Positions 1 through 6,896 of a stretch of DNA of 48,448 bases are shown here, in pieces. Below the pieces are notes generated by a model that saw only the letters and a list, made by a program, of their open reading frames with translations, did not search any database and was not told the origin of the DNA. Every line of letters begins with the position of its first letter. Within the stretch, counting starts at the first letter, position 1. The DNA comes from an uncultured Lachnospiraceae bacterium. Lineage in GTDB: Bacteria; Bacillota; Clostridia; Lachnospirales; Lachnospiraceae. Where the stretch lies: contig CAJULP010000078.1 of NCBI GenBank assembly GCA_910587295.1, positions 1 to 48,448 of the forward strand. Reading direction: 5' to 3'. A program made the position numbers and the translations under genes.

Positions 1-111
1 GAGATGAAAACAGTACGTACCGTCAGCATTCAGGGCAGCCGTAAAAGGTACACCACAGAACTTACACCATTTCAGAAAAAGATTTTCGGACTGTATCATT
101 TAACAGCTTAA
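1..111 (+). CDS. C-terminal end of an unidentified protein, probably a transposase (partial)
   Basis: An open frame runs from the window edge to a TAA at 109-111 and encodes about 36 basic residues ending in FGLYHLTA. It abuts the broken end of an IS66 tnpC at about position 141, so it is probably the tail of another mobile element that inserted into or recombined with the IS66 copy. I do not recognise the family. The assignment as a transposase is inference from context and from the basic composition only. Confidence 0.35.
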   Translation, partial: EMKTVRTVSIQGSRKRYTTELTPFQKKIFGLYHLTA

Positions 112-123
112 ACCAGTGTATAA

Positions 124-786
124 TCAGATCGGGATTTTAGGCTCAAATTCCTGCTCCTGGCGGTAAAGCGGGACGGCATTGACATACTTTGCGTTCATCA
201 CTGCCGCCTCACGGGACGGGAACACAAGGCTTCCTCTTAAAAGACATTCCGGGTGTTCAGCCTTGACGATCTCCTCCGTCTTTTTTCCAGCGTACACTTT
301 TACATGGTGTTCCTCTGCTTCGACTTTTGCCGGGGTAAAGCTGTATCTGCGGTATACCTCATCCGGGAGTTGTTTCCAGCCGTCTTTTCCAAATTTATCT
401 TCCAGCTCCTCATCCGTCATGGAATGTTCCACCACAACTACCGGAAGCCCCTCCAGGTCTTCTTCCCGTTTCCCCTGCTTTTTCTTCGGTTTTGTGCGGG
501 AAACGCCTTCCGGCTCTTCCAGTGCGTTTTCCTCTGCATCGACAGCCTCGGATTCGTTAAAGAATACGACTTTCCCGTCCACTTCCATAAAGGAGATCTG
601 GTCTTCGATTTCATGTTTCTCTGTTGACCGGGCAAACCGATGCCGTTTTAGATCCGCCATCTGCTCCAAAACAAGCTGAAGCGTATGGCCGATATTTTCA
701 AACTGCTCCTGCTGCGACAGGAACAGCCTGATAAGCGTTTCCCTGTCAAGACTGTTCAGTTGTTCTTCCGTATATTTTAAGGCCAT
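124..786 (-). pseudogene. tnpC: IS66 family transposase TnpC, N-terminal part only (truncated)
   Basis: This encodes the N-terminal 215 or so residues of the IS66 DDE transposase. Residues 1-45 form the leucine-rich helical N-terminus, and a KR-rich linker follows. The block ending NAKYVNAVPLYRQEQEFE is characteristic of IS66 TnpC and normally leads into the helix-turn-helix-like and catalytic domain. Here the frame leaves homology straight after that block, reads PKIPI and stops. Full-length members are about 500 residues, so the catalytic domain is missing. The break lies at about 141-149, against the partial element at 1-111. The start ATG at 786 has a GGGAG site about 9 bases upstream. 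Family recognition is firm; the cause of truncation is inferred. Confidence 0.88.
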
Positions 787-1063
787 GCTGTTTTCTCCCG
801 GTATCCTGATAGCCTTATTCTACCATGAATACGGGATTTTTGCGAAACCTGGCGCTGCCGGATATCCGTCATAATGCCTATGGTTAAAACAGCGAATGCT
901 GTCTTTGTATTATGCTGTTTCCAGAACCCTTTTCCGGGAAGGGAAAGCATGTCTGCGTCCATTCCAAGCCCTTTTATGGTGTGCAACGTGGTTCTGCGGG
1001 AATAAGGCAGGACATTTTTTTCAGCAGGAAAACCGTCTGAAAATTTCTCCGTTTTGTACAAAG
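787..1063. other. Spacer between tnpC and tnpB
   Basis: This 277-base stretch lies inside the IS66 element. Open frames here look like shadows: they lack a ribosome site and a recognisable product. I see no further gene. It may be the untranslated spacer that some IS66 relatives carry between tnpB and tnpC. Confidence 0.4.
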
Positions 1064-1426
1064 TCATCCCATGTATTCCGGCGGTTCCACCGGCCTGACC
1101 GATTTCTTTGGGGTGACTGTCATCCCTTCCATCAGCCATCGGAACTGCTGCGGCGTTAATTCACGCACCTCCTCCGGGGTGCGCGGCCACTGGAACCGGC
1201 TTTCCGAAAGCCGCTTGTATAACAGGAGCCAGCCGTCCCCTTCCCATACAAGCCCTTTGATGCGGTCTGTGCGCCTCCCGCAGAAAAGATAGAGTGTATC
1301 CGGGATATATGGCCTGTTCCCGGTCTGTGTTTCCACAAGTGCCGAAAGCCGGTCCATGCCGGCACGCAGATCAGTGTAGCCGCAGACAATGTATACGGCT
1401 TTAAAGCAGGTGGCGTCACCCCGCAT
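1064..1426 (-). CDS. tnpB: IS66 family accessory protein TnpB
   Basis: This is the second accessory protein of IS66 elements (the Orf2/TnpB family), needed for transposition although its biochemical role is unclear. The 120-residue product carries the family hallmarks: VYIVCGYTDLRAGMD near the N-terminus, then LYLFCGRRTDRIKGLVWEGDG and FQWPR. The ATG at 1426 is chosen over an upstream in-frame ATG at 1453 because it gives the family's normal start and length. It also overlaps the restored end of tnpA (TGA at 1416-1418), the usual translationally coupled arrangement. The gene itself looks intact, but the element around it is not. Confidence 0.9.
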   Translation of the reverse strand: MRGDATCFKAVYIVCGYTDLRAGMDRLSALVETQTGNRPYIPDTLYLFCGRRTDRIKGLVWEGDGWLLLYKRLSESRFQWPRTPEEVRELTPQQFRWLMEGMTVTPKKSVRPVEPPEYMG

Positions 1427-1791
1427 CCCGCACCACCTTAAGGACTGCCGCAAGCAACGGCATGGGTGTGGATTCTGTTACGTGGATGGAAAGACCGTTT
1501 ACAGCAACAGAAAGCCCCAGCCGTGTATCGGTATCGACTTGTGTTTCCTGATGCATGAGGCAGGGGGGGGACCGGGACGATCTGCTGCGCCGGAGTCTCC
1601 GGCGGAAGGTTTTCCAGGCACACCTGCCTTACACGGCGCAGCATGTAATAGTAGTCCGCTTTCGTAATGCCGTGGCTGGCACACCAATCAACGACACTCA
1701 TGCCTGCGGGCCGGTTCTGGCACTCTCTGATCTGCGCTGCCCACTCTTTTAAACGGTATTGTACAGCCGCTGCTGTTGTTGCTGAGTTCAT
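1416..1791 (-). pseudogene. tnpA: IS66 family accessory protein TnpA, frameshifted in a run of eight C
   Basis: The N-terminal part (from ATG 1791, with GGAGGT 7 bases upstream) reads as an IS66 TnpA: helical residues 1-60, including WAAQIRECQNRP and ITKADYYYMLRRVRQ. In the run of eight G on the plus strand at 1563-1570 (C on the coding strand) the frame is lost. The annotated frame then reads a nonsense tail, whereas the neighbouring frame gives a proper TnpA end (GLSIHVTESTPMPLLAAVLK) that stops at 1416 and overlaps the tnpB start. A run of seven would restore one frame. This is either a disabling insertion or a slippery tract; the sequence cannot tell which. Confidence 0.8.
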
Positions 1792-1816
1792 AGACTTACC
1801 TCCGTATAACGGTATC

Positions 1817-1837
1817 AAAAGTTAAGGCTTAACTTTT
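1817..1837. repeat. Perfect inverted repeat upstream of tnpA
   Basis: Nine-base arms, AAAAGTTAA and TTAACTTTT, flank a GGC centre about 26 bases before the tnpA start. It could be a control hairpin or operator for the transposase operon, or part of the element's end. I could not define the element's terminal repeat. Confidence 0.45.
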
Positions 1838-2114
1838 AATACTGATGATAGAAATATAGTCTATTGTCACACACTTTGTCCTTACTGTCGAGGTACGCAC
1901 TATCTACCATTTACGAAAGAATAGGCTAATTTCACTAATAAAAAATAGAAAGATAGGGGAAGACTATGTGGCGAAAAATGCGTGCATTATATAAAAATGG
2001 GGTCAAAAATACTTTTGCCCATGCAGAATAGCAGGCATATAGAATTCTGTATGGGCAAATAACACTATATGCTCTGCTGTTTCTGTACTTTATTTATGAA
2101 TGTATGAATAAGAA
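1838..2114. other. AT-rich gap with no recognised gene
   Basis: This stretch between the IS66 leader and the CD3324-type fragment probably contains the IS66 right end. I found no convincing open frame, RNA gene or terminal repeat pair. Confidence 0.3.
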
Positions 2115-2330
2115 GTGGCAGATGTGAAATATATAAACGCAGCGGAAATATCGCCAAAACAGTTATTAAAAGAGCTTCAGACCTACATTGATGGGAGCGT
2201 GCTTTATGTTCCGAAAGTTTCGACAAAGAAAGAGTGGGGAGGAATCGTGATAGAAAGTTACTCAGGTATTTTAATGCCCAATTTGCAGCCGACACCTGAT
2301 TCGGTTTTGATGGAAGCCGGGTTCCGGTGA
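2115..2330 (+). pseudogene. Fragment of a CD3324-type small protein
   Basis: The first 40 or so residues (VKYINAAEISPKQLLKEL, then YIDGSVLYVPK and a KKEWG motif) match the start of the CD3324 family of small clostridial proteins. That family normally continues with an arginine-rich helix and a helix-turn-helix-like tail of about 45 residues. From about 2240 the frame reads unrelated sequence, so the gene looks truncated or shifted. The start is a GTG at 2115 or 2124 with no clear ribosome site, which also suggests decay. Family recognition is from memory of the motif and is moderate. Confidence 0.5.
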
Positions 2331-2347
2331 TCCGGCTCTATTTTTTT
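2315..2347 (+). terminator. Rho-independent terminator
   Basis: Stem AGCCGG/CCGGCT (2315-2320 and 2332-2337) is followed by CTA and a run of seven T at 2341-2347. It closes the CD3324-type fragment and insulates the tetR promoter. Confidence 0.7.
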
Positions 2348-2391
2348 GCTAATTAAAAATTACGGTGGAAATGTTATTTTCCTAAAATTAC

Positions 2392-2420
2392 TTGACAATA
2401 AAAGTGTGAGCCACTATAAT
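2392..2420 (+). promoter_or_regulatory. Consensus sigma-A promoter for the tetR operon
   Basis: TTGACA at 2392-2397, a 17-base spacer and TATAAT at 2415-2420 give an exact consensus match. Just downstream, GAAC-GTT-GTTC at 2421-2431 forms a short dyad next to the -10 box, where a TetR repressor could bind to control its own transcription. The operator role is inference. Confidence 0.85.
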
Positions 2421-2451
2421 GAACGTTGTTCACATTGGGAGGAGTGGTTGG

Positions 2452-3009
2452 ATGAACATAGTTGTAACATCAAAAGAAGATATTTTGAAAGCCAGCCGGG
2501 AGCTGATTCGGCAGCAGGGATGGTCAGCAATTAATATCCGGTCCGTTGCGGCAGCCTGCGGCGTGTCGGTTGGATCCATTTACAATTATTTTGATTCCAA
2601 GGCTGCGCTGGTGAGTGCCACGGTAGAAAGTGTCTGGGGCGAGATTTTCCGCCACCCAAAGGACGAGACTGTGTTCCAGGATACGCAAGCCTGTATCGGT
2701 TGGATCTATGGGCAGATGGAATACGGCAATAAACAGTATCCCGGATTTTTCACGTTACACTCTCTGGGATTTATGAGTGAGGATAAAGTCGATGGGAAAC
2801 TGAGGATGCAGCAGACCTGGCAGCATATCTTGGATGCGCTATGTACCGTCTTAAAGCGGGATGCCAGGATTCGCAGCGGCGTCTTTATAGAGCAGTTCAC
2901 AGCGGAAAGATTTGCCGACGTTCTATTTTCCCTGATGTTGTCCGCATTGCTGCGGCAGGACTATGATTCCACCACTGCGCAGGAACTTGTCCGTATGACC
3001 CTTTATTAA
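2452..3009 (+). CDS. TetR family transcriptional regulator
   Basis: This is a 185-residue one-component repressor. Residues about 8-50 form the TetR DNA-binding domain, with the helix-turn-helix at VAAACGVSVGSIYNYF followed by SKAALV. The rest is an all-helical ligand domain that I cannot assign to a subfamily. The ATG at 2452 is preferred over the ATG at 2419 because GGGAGGAG (2438-2444) is correctly spaced, and because the earlier ATG lies inside the promoter's -10 region. It leads a probable three-gene operon with the two membrane genes that follow (52 and 13 base gaps), which are the likely regulated targets. An adjacent dyad suggests autorepression. Confidence 0.92.
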   Translation: MNIVVTSKEDILKASRELIRQQGWSAINIRSVAAACGVSVGSIYNYFDSKAALVSATVESVWGEIFRHPKDETVFQDTQACIGWIYGQMEYGNKQYPGFFTLHSLGFMSEDKVDGKLRMQQTWQHILDALCTVLKRDARIRSGVFIEQFTAERFADVLFSLMLSALLRQDYDSTTAQELVRMTLY

Positions 3010-3061
3010 AATCTGCCGCTATCACAGTTCAAGATAAAACGGCTCGGAAGGAGTATAAATT

Positions 3062-3727
3062 ATGCAAGCAATTGTAGAAACTTTGTTTGATGCTGTCTAT
3101 CTGATCTCCGTCATTACCATCGGAGTTTTCATGATACGGGGCAGCAAAGGAGAGCGTCAATTCCGTCTGTTCGGATGGATGGCTGTTGTATTGGGAGCAG
3201 GAGATTCGTTCCATCTGGTTCCCCGTGCGATTGCCCTATGTACCACTGGTCTGGAGAACTATACGGTTCCCCTGGGCCTTGGAAAATGGATCACTTCGGT
3301 TACGATGACGATCTTTTATGTGCTGCTTTATTATGTCTGGCGGCAGCGATATCAGATCAATGGCCGGCATGGCCTTACCGCAGCCGTATACGGCTTGGCC
3401 GGTGTAAGGATCGTGCTGTGTATGATGCCGCAAAATCAATGGCTCAGCGCTGACTCGCCTCTCTCCTGGGGGATATATCGTAATATTCCCTTCGCCTTGT
3501 TGGGGCTGTTGGTGATCCTGCTGTTTTATCGCGGCGCCAGGGGTCATGGGGATAATGCATTCCGCTGGATGTGGCTGACCATTGTGCTGAGTTTTGGTTT
3601 CTATATCCCGGTAGTGTTGTGGGCAGACATCATTCCCCTGATCGGGATGTTGATGATTCCCAAAACCTGTGCCTATGTGTGGACAGTACTTATCGGATAT
3701 TTCACTATGAAACAGGAATGCAGGTAA
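3062..3727 (+). CDS. Polytopic membrane protein, about seven helices, function unknown
   Basis: The 221-residue product is almost entirely hydrophobic, with about seven predicted membrane segments (near residues 5-25, 37-52, 78-95, 105-120, 135-155, 168-188 and 195-213). The loops are short, and one carries the basic stretch WRQRYQINGRHG. AAGGAG lies 9 bases before the ATG. I recognise no named family. It sits between a TetR regulator and a DUF2871 gene and is probably cotranscribed with both, so it may act in membrane stress or transport under TetR control; this is inference from position. Confidence 0.8.
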   Translation: MQAIVETLFDAVYLISVITIGVFMIRGSKGERQFRLFGWMAVVLGAGDSFHLVPRAIALCTTGLENYTVPLGLGKWITSVTMTIFYVLLYYVWRQRYQINGRHGLTAAVYGLAGVRIVLCMMPQNQWLSADSPLSWGIYRNIPFALLGLLVILLFYRGARGHGDNAFRWMWLTIVLSFGFYIPVVLWADIIPLIGMLMIPKTCAYVWTVLIGYFTMKQECR

Positions 3728-3740
3728 AGGAGGAAAACTT

Positions 3741-4172
3741 ATGAAACGATACATGAATATGGCTTTATTGTACGCTATTCTGGCGATGGCCGGCGGTGTG
3801 TTTTACCGGGAATTTACCAGGTTCAACGGTTTTACCGCAAAAACCACACTCTCTGTTGTCCATACCCATTATTTTCTGCTGGGCATGGTGTTTTTTCTCC
3901 TGCTTCTTCTGCTGGAAAAGAATTTTTCTTTCACTGGCGCGAAGACCAGGCGGGTACTGACTGTCTATCATATTGGTCTGAATCTGACCGCCGTGATGTT
4001 CATCGTGCGTGGGGTGGCCCAGGTGCTGGTGCCTGCATCTTCGCTTTCTTCCGGTATGAATGGGGCAATATCCGGTGTTGCCGGGATTGGGCATATTCTG
4101 CTGGGCGTCAGCATAATACTGCTGTTGGTTCAGATCAGGCGCAGCGTATTGGCAGCATGTAATCTGCTATAA
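3741..4172 (+). CDS. DUF2871 family membrane protein
   Basis: The 143-residue product has four hydrophobic segments and the family's signature blocks: GGVFYREFTRFNGF near residue 20, and SVVHTHYFLLGM near residue 40 with two histidines inside a membrane helix. AAGGAGG is well placed before the ATG at 3741, and the gene follows the previous one by 13 bases. DUF2871 has no established function. Intramembrane HxH pairs resemble ligands of haem or metal in respiratory oxidases, but nothing here proves that. It converges on the antiporter gene with only 12 bases between the stop codons. Confidence 0.85.
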   Translation: MKRYMNMALLYAILAMAGGVFYREFTRFNGFTAKTTLSVVHTHYFLLGMVFFLLLLLLEKNFSFTGAKTRRVLTVYHIGLNLTAVMFIVRGVAQVLVPASSLSSGMNGAISGVAGIGHILLGVSIILLLVQIRRSVLAACNLL

Positions 4173-4184
4173 TGCTGAGAAATT

Positions 4185-5402
4185 CTATTCCTTAATTTCT
4201 CCCGCCCATTTAAAAGCATATTTTGCAACAATGACAGCAATGATCTCGTTTATGATTGCAGCTGCAACAATTGTTCCTGATACAATTGTTGCAAGAGCTG
4301 TGTCAGTGACCGTTAAGGTAGAAACTGCGATACCCGTAAATACCAGGGATACACCGGAATGGGGCAATAATGTGAATCCAAGATATTTTGTAACGGCTGT
4401 GTCTGCTTTTGTTATTCTGCCACCCAAGTACGCACCACCGATTTTTCCGATTGCCCTGGAAAAAATGTAGATTGCAGTGAACAAACCTGCTCCGGCAATC
4501 AAACGATAATCTAATGGCATGCCAAGGTTTACTATCACAATAACTAACGACAGGTTTAAAACAGGATTATATAATTTCAATATTTCAGATAGCATCTGTT
4601 CTGGTATCAAATTTGCGATTGCTGCGCTAAATGCCATGCCAATTAACAGATAATTCAAGGTAAAGGAATGAAAGATATATTTATCTATCAGTAGACCGCA
4701 TAACGCCGATGCACAGAGGAATGTCAGCAGCAGGATCAGCCTTTGAACATGATCTTTTGACCGCTTTATTAAAAATGCAGCGCAAATTCCCACCAATATT
4801 CCTATTGCAAAGGGAAGTAAAATCATTCCCACGATTGCTAATGGTGAAGCGGAAGAGCTTCCATTCATCCCATTTATAATAGAAATAACGGTAAAGAAGA
4901 CGACTACACCAATAATATCATCAATTGCGGCAAGAGGAATCAGGGTTTTCGTAACAGGCCTGCTTGTATGATATTCGTTAACAATAGACAGTGCAGGCGC
5001 CGGAGCGGTAGCAAGAGCTATACCGCCAAATATAAATGCCAGATAGACAGGAATGTCCGTAATGAAAAAAACGATACCAAATACTGTGGATACAAACAAA
5101 AATGTTCCAATAGACTGTACAAAGGTAATTCCAATAATCTGCTTTCCGGAACTTGCGATTTTTTTAAAAATAATCTCTCTGCCAATCATAACACCTGCAA
5201 AACATTCAAAAAATTTGATGAAAATCTGATACCATAATGAACTTGTGATGTCCAAGGTTACAATTCCTGCAAGATAGGGCCCAAAAACGATGCCTGAAAT
5301 GAGCCAGCCAAGAATGACAGGCAGCTTAATTTTAGCTATCAGCTTTCCGCAGACTAATGCGGTACATACGATCACAAAAATATGCAGCAGTTCGATCACC
5401 AT
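4185..5402 (-). CDS. Cation:proton antiporter (CPA2/Kef-type)
   Basis: This is a 405-residue integral membrane protein with 12 or so hydrophobic helices and the fold of the Na+/H+ exchanger domain. The motif PLAAIDDIIGVVVFF near residue 160 contains the paired aspartates that bind cation and proton in CPA2 antiporters. LPVILGWLISGIVFGP near residue 28 is the conserved first-helix region. No C-terminal RCK/TrkA-N domain is present, so this is the membrane core alone. The ATG at 5402 is chosen because the 15 residues upstream are hydrophilic and overlap the tail of a preceding short frame. The ion transported (Na+ or K+) cannot be read from sequence. Confidence 0.88.
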   Translation of the reverse strand: MVIELLHIFVIVCTALVCGKLIAKIKLPVILGWLISGIVFGPYLAGIVTLDITSSLWYQIFIKFFECFAGVMIGREIIFKKIASSGKQIIGITFVQSIGTFLFVSTVFGIVFFITDIPVYLAFIFGGIALATAPAPALSIVNEYHTSRPVTKTLIPLAAIDDIIGVVVFFTVISIINGMNGSSSASPLAIVGMILLPFAIGILVGICAAFLIKRSKDHVQRLILLLTFLCASALCGLLIDKYIFHSFTLNYLLIGMAFSAAIANLIPEQMLSEILKLYNPVLNLSLVIVIVNLGMPLDYRLIAGAGLFTAIYIFSRAIGKIGGAYLGGRITKADTAVTKYLGFTLLPHSGVSLVFTGIAVSTLTVTDTALATIVSGTIVAAAIINEIIAVIVAKYAFKWAGEIKE

Positions 5403-5542
5403 AATAAATTCACCAGCCTTTCTATCACATGATCTAATGCCGAACAATCATCGCAGAGTTTTTCAAAGGAACCGTCAACAATGATTCGAAATGCATTTTT
5501 GTTCGTTTCCGATAATTCTCCATAAAATGATCCTGCAATCAT
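5396..5542 (-). CDS. Short frame coupled to the antiporter, possibly the tail of a lost gene
   Basis: A 48-residue frame (start ATG 5542, TGA at 5396-5398) overlaps the antiporter start codon. It reads MIAGSFYGELSETNKNAF and later DHVIERLVNLLW, a plausible amphipathic protein. The frame stays open a further 14 codons upstream without an ATG before hitting a stop, so it may be the C-terminal remnant of a larger gene. I do not recognise it. Confidence 0.35.
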   Translation of the reverse strand: MIAGSFYGELSETNKNAFRIIVDGSFEKLCDDCSALDHVIERLVNLLW

Positions 5543-5678
5543 TTCCCAGAGAATGTCTGATTTTTCTTTCGTGTAAATGTAATTTTTTTATGAAATGCTA
5601 ATTTCTATGAAATGTTCATATGGATAAATAACAGCAAACAGCAGTCCTTTGTTACTGTGGCGGGAAAAGGCAGGGGTG

Positions 5679-5684
5679 ATATAA
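5679..5684 (+). promoter_or_regulatory. Extended -10 promoter element
   Basis: TGATATAAT (TATAAT at 5679-5684) lies about 55 bases before the next gene. No clear -35 box is present at the normal distance. Confidence 0.4.
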
Positions 5685-5738
5685 TCAAAAGTAGATGCCG
5701 GCTGTATGCTAAATGATGATTAAATGGAAAGGGATCGT

Positions 5739-5969
5739 ATGCGGAGATCAGGGATAAAGGAGTATCTTTCCGAAATCGATATCCGCAAGGTGATGGAGCT
5801 GGATACTGCATTGATTGAGGTTTATGGGCAAAAAGAAGGGGAATGGCACATTAAAAGGCTGATGGAATTGTTTGAGCAGTCAGAAAAACAGCTGTTATAT
5901 GGTGCGGGAGATACGCTATATCTCCGTCGTCAGGAGAAAATGGTTGCAAAAACGCATGTTTTGAAATGA
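5739..5969 (+). CDS. Small hypothetical protein
   Basis: The 76-residue, charged and mainly helical product is not recognised. The ATG at 5739 is preferred over the ATG at 5724 because GAAAGGGA lies directly upstream at a good distance. The sequence has the feel of a small cytosolic protein (MELDTALIEVYGQKEGEW, then a helix rich in Glu and Lys). It stands alone between the antiporter leader and a convergent gene, with an extended -10 element upstream. Function unknown. Confidence 0.55.
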   Translation: MRRSGIKEYLSEIDIRKVMELDTALIEVYGQKEGEWHIKRLMELFEQSEKQLLYGAGDTLYLRRQEKMVAKTHVLK

Positions 5970-6012
5970 GCGGCATAGAATTGCCGAGGAGTAAATCCAG
6001 ATTTATCTAAAG

Positions 6013-6044
6013 CCGATAAAAGAGGAGGGTGTTTTACACCCTCC
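6013..6044 (-). terminator. Terminator hairpin overlapping the stop codon of the upstream minus-strand gene
   Basis: Nine-base arms (GGAGGGTGT at 6024-6032 and ACACCCTCC at 6036-6044 on the plus strand) with a three-base loop include the TAA of the gene at 6034. On the minus strand the stem is followed by TCTTTTAT. Confidence 0.6.
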
Positions 6045-6843
6045 AGCCTTTGCCGTCACCTAATAAAATAGCACCTGCAAGGGATGCGGGATAGCCGCCG
6101 GATAGAAAATCGTAATTTGAGAAAGAATGTCCGAAGCCGGCATTTGCCATCATCTGCATTTGTGCCTGCAACAGTTGAGCCTGTTGGTTCCTGCGCTGAG
6201 AGAACATTCGTCTTTGCTGTGCCTTTTTCGCCTGATCTTCCAAAAATTCTTCCAGGCTCTTATGCCTCTTTTCCCACCAGTTTTCCTCGTCAGAATCTGA
6301 GGATGATGTCCGCGATGAGCCGCCCATAGGCACGGACTGCCCCAGATGTTCCTCAATGGAGGCACCGAAGTGCTCCGTGTGGAGGTTAGGGGTATAGCCC
6401 GGCATGGAAGCAAAGGGGATGTGAACGGATCGGTCCATAGAGGTATAGCCTAATACCCAGGCTTCGTATTCCGGGTCGTTTTTCATCTGCTCCCATCCTT
6501 TATCCGTGATATTCCATATCTGGACATCATTTTTCTGGGAAGGGTCACAGGGGATGCTGCTCATCAGGCCTGTAAAAAACTGTTTGTATTCCTCCATGGT
6601 CATGTCTTCCCGGGAGATATTTTCCCCACCGTTTTTTCGAAGAACTTCTTTCCCGGCATTCACCTGTCTGTTTACAATGCTTACCTGATCAGGATGTTTT
6701 TTTCGAAATTCGTCCACTACGCTTTCCTTTTGGGAATTTGCCTTATTTACCGCAGTGGAAAAGCTGGCGGAGCTGCTTTTTGCGGTACTATTTTTGTAGT
6801 AGGTATAAGCATAAAAGTTATTTTCCACTCCTGCTATTGCCAT
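6034..6843 (-). CDS. Orphan Gln/Ser-rich protein of unknown function
   Basis: The 269-residue protein has no signal peptide or membrane helix. It starts MAIAGVENNFYAYTYY, a polar, aromatic N-terminus that recalls short exported or structural proteins of Lachnospiraceae. A middle domain contains conserved-looking aromatic blocks (DVQIWNITDKGWEQM). A serine/acidic linker (SSRTSSSDSDEENWW) leads to a basic, Gln-rich helical segment (QRRNQQAQLLQAQMQMM) and a Gly-rich end. It may belong to one of the uncharacterised Lachnospiraceae DUF families (DUF6033-like is a guess). AAAGGAGAG precedes the ATG. It is monocistronic, next to but not joined with the GHKL/LytTR operon. Confidence 0.65.
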   Translation of the reverse strand: MAIAGVENNFYAYTYYKNSTAKSSSASFSTAVNKANSQKESVVDEFRKKHPDQVSIVNRQVNAGKEVLRKNGGENISREDMTMEEYKQFFTGLMSSIPCDPSQKNDVQIWNITDKGWEQMKNDPEYEAWVLGYTSMDRSVHIPFASMPGYTPNLHTEHFGASIEEHLGQSVPMGGSSRTSSSDSDEENWWEKRHKSLEEFLEDQAKKAQQRRMFSQRRNQQAQLLQAQMQMMANAGFGHSFSNYDFLSGGYPASLAGAILLGDGKGWRV

Positions 6844-6896
6844 GTTTTTCTCTCTCCTTTCTTTGTTGTTTTTTGATAGAGAATGGGAAGCGTTCT

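Noticed and set aside
777..1139. A 120-codon open frame between tnpB and tnpC
   Set aside because: It overlaps tnpB in another frame, has no ribosome site and its product looks random. It is a shadow frame.
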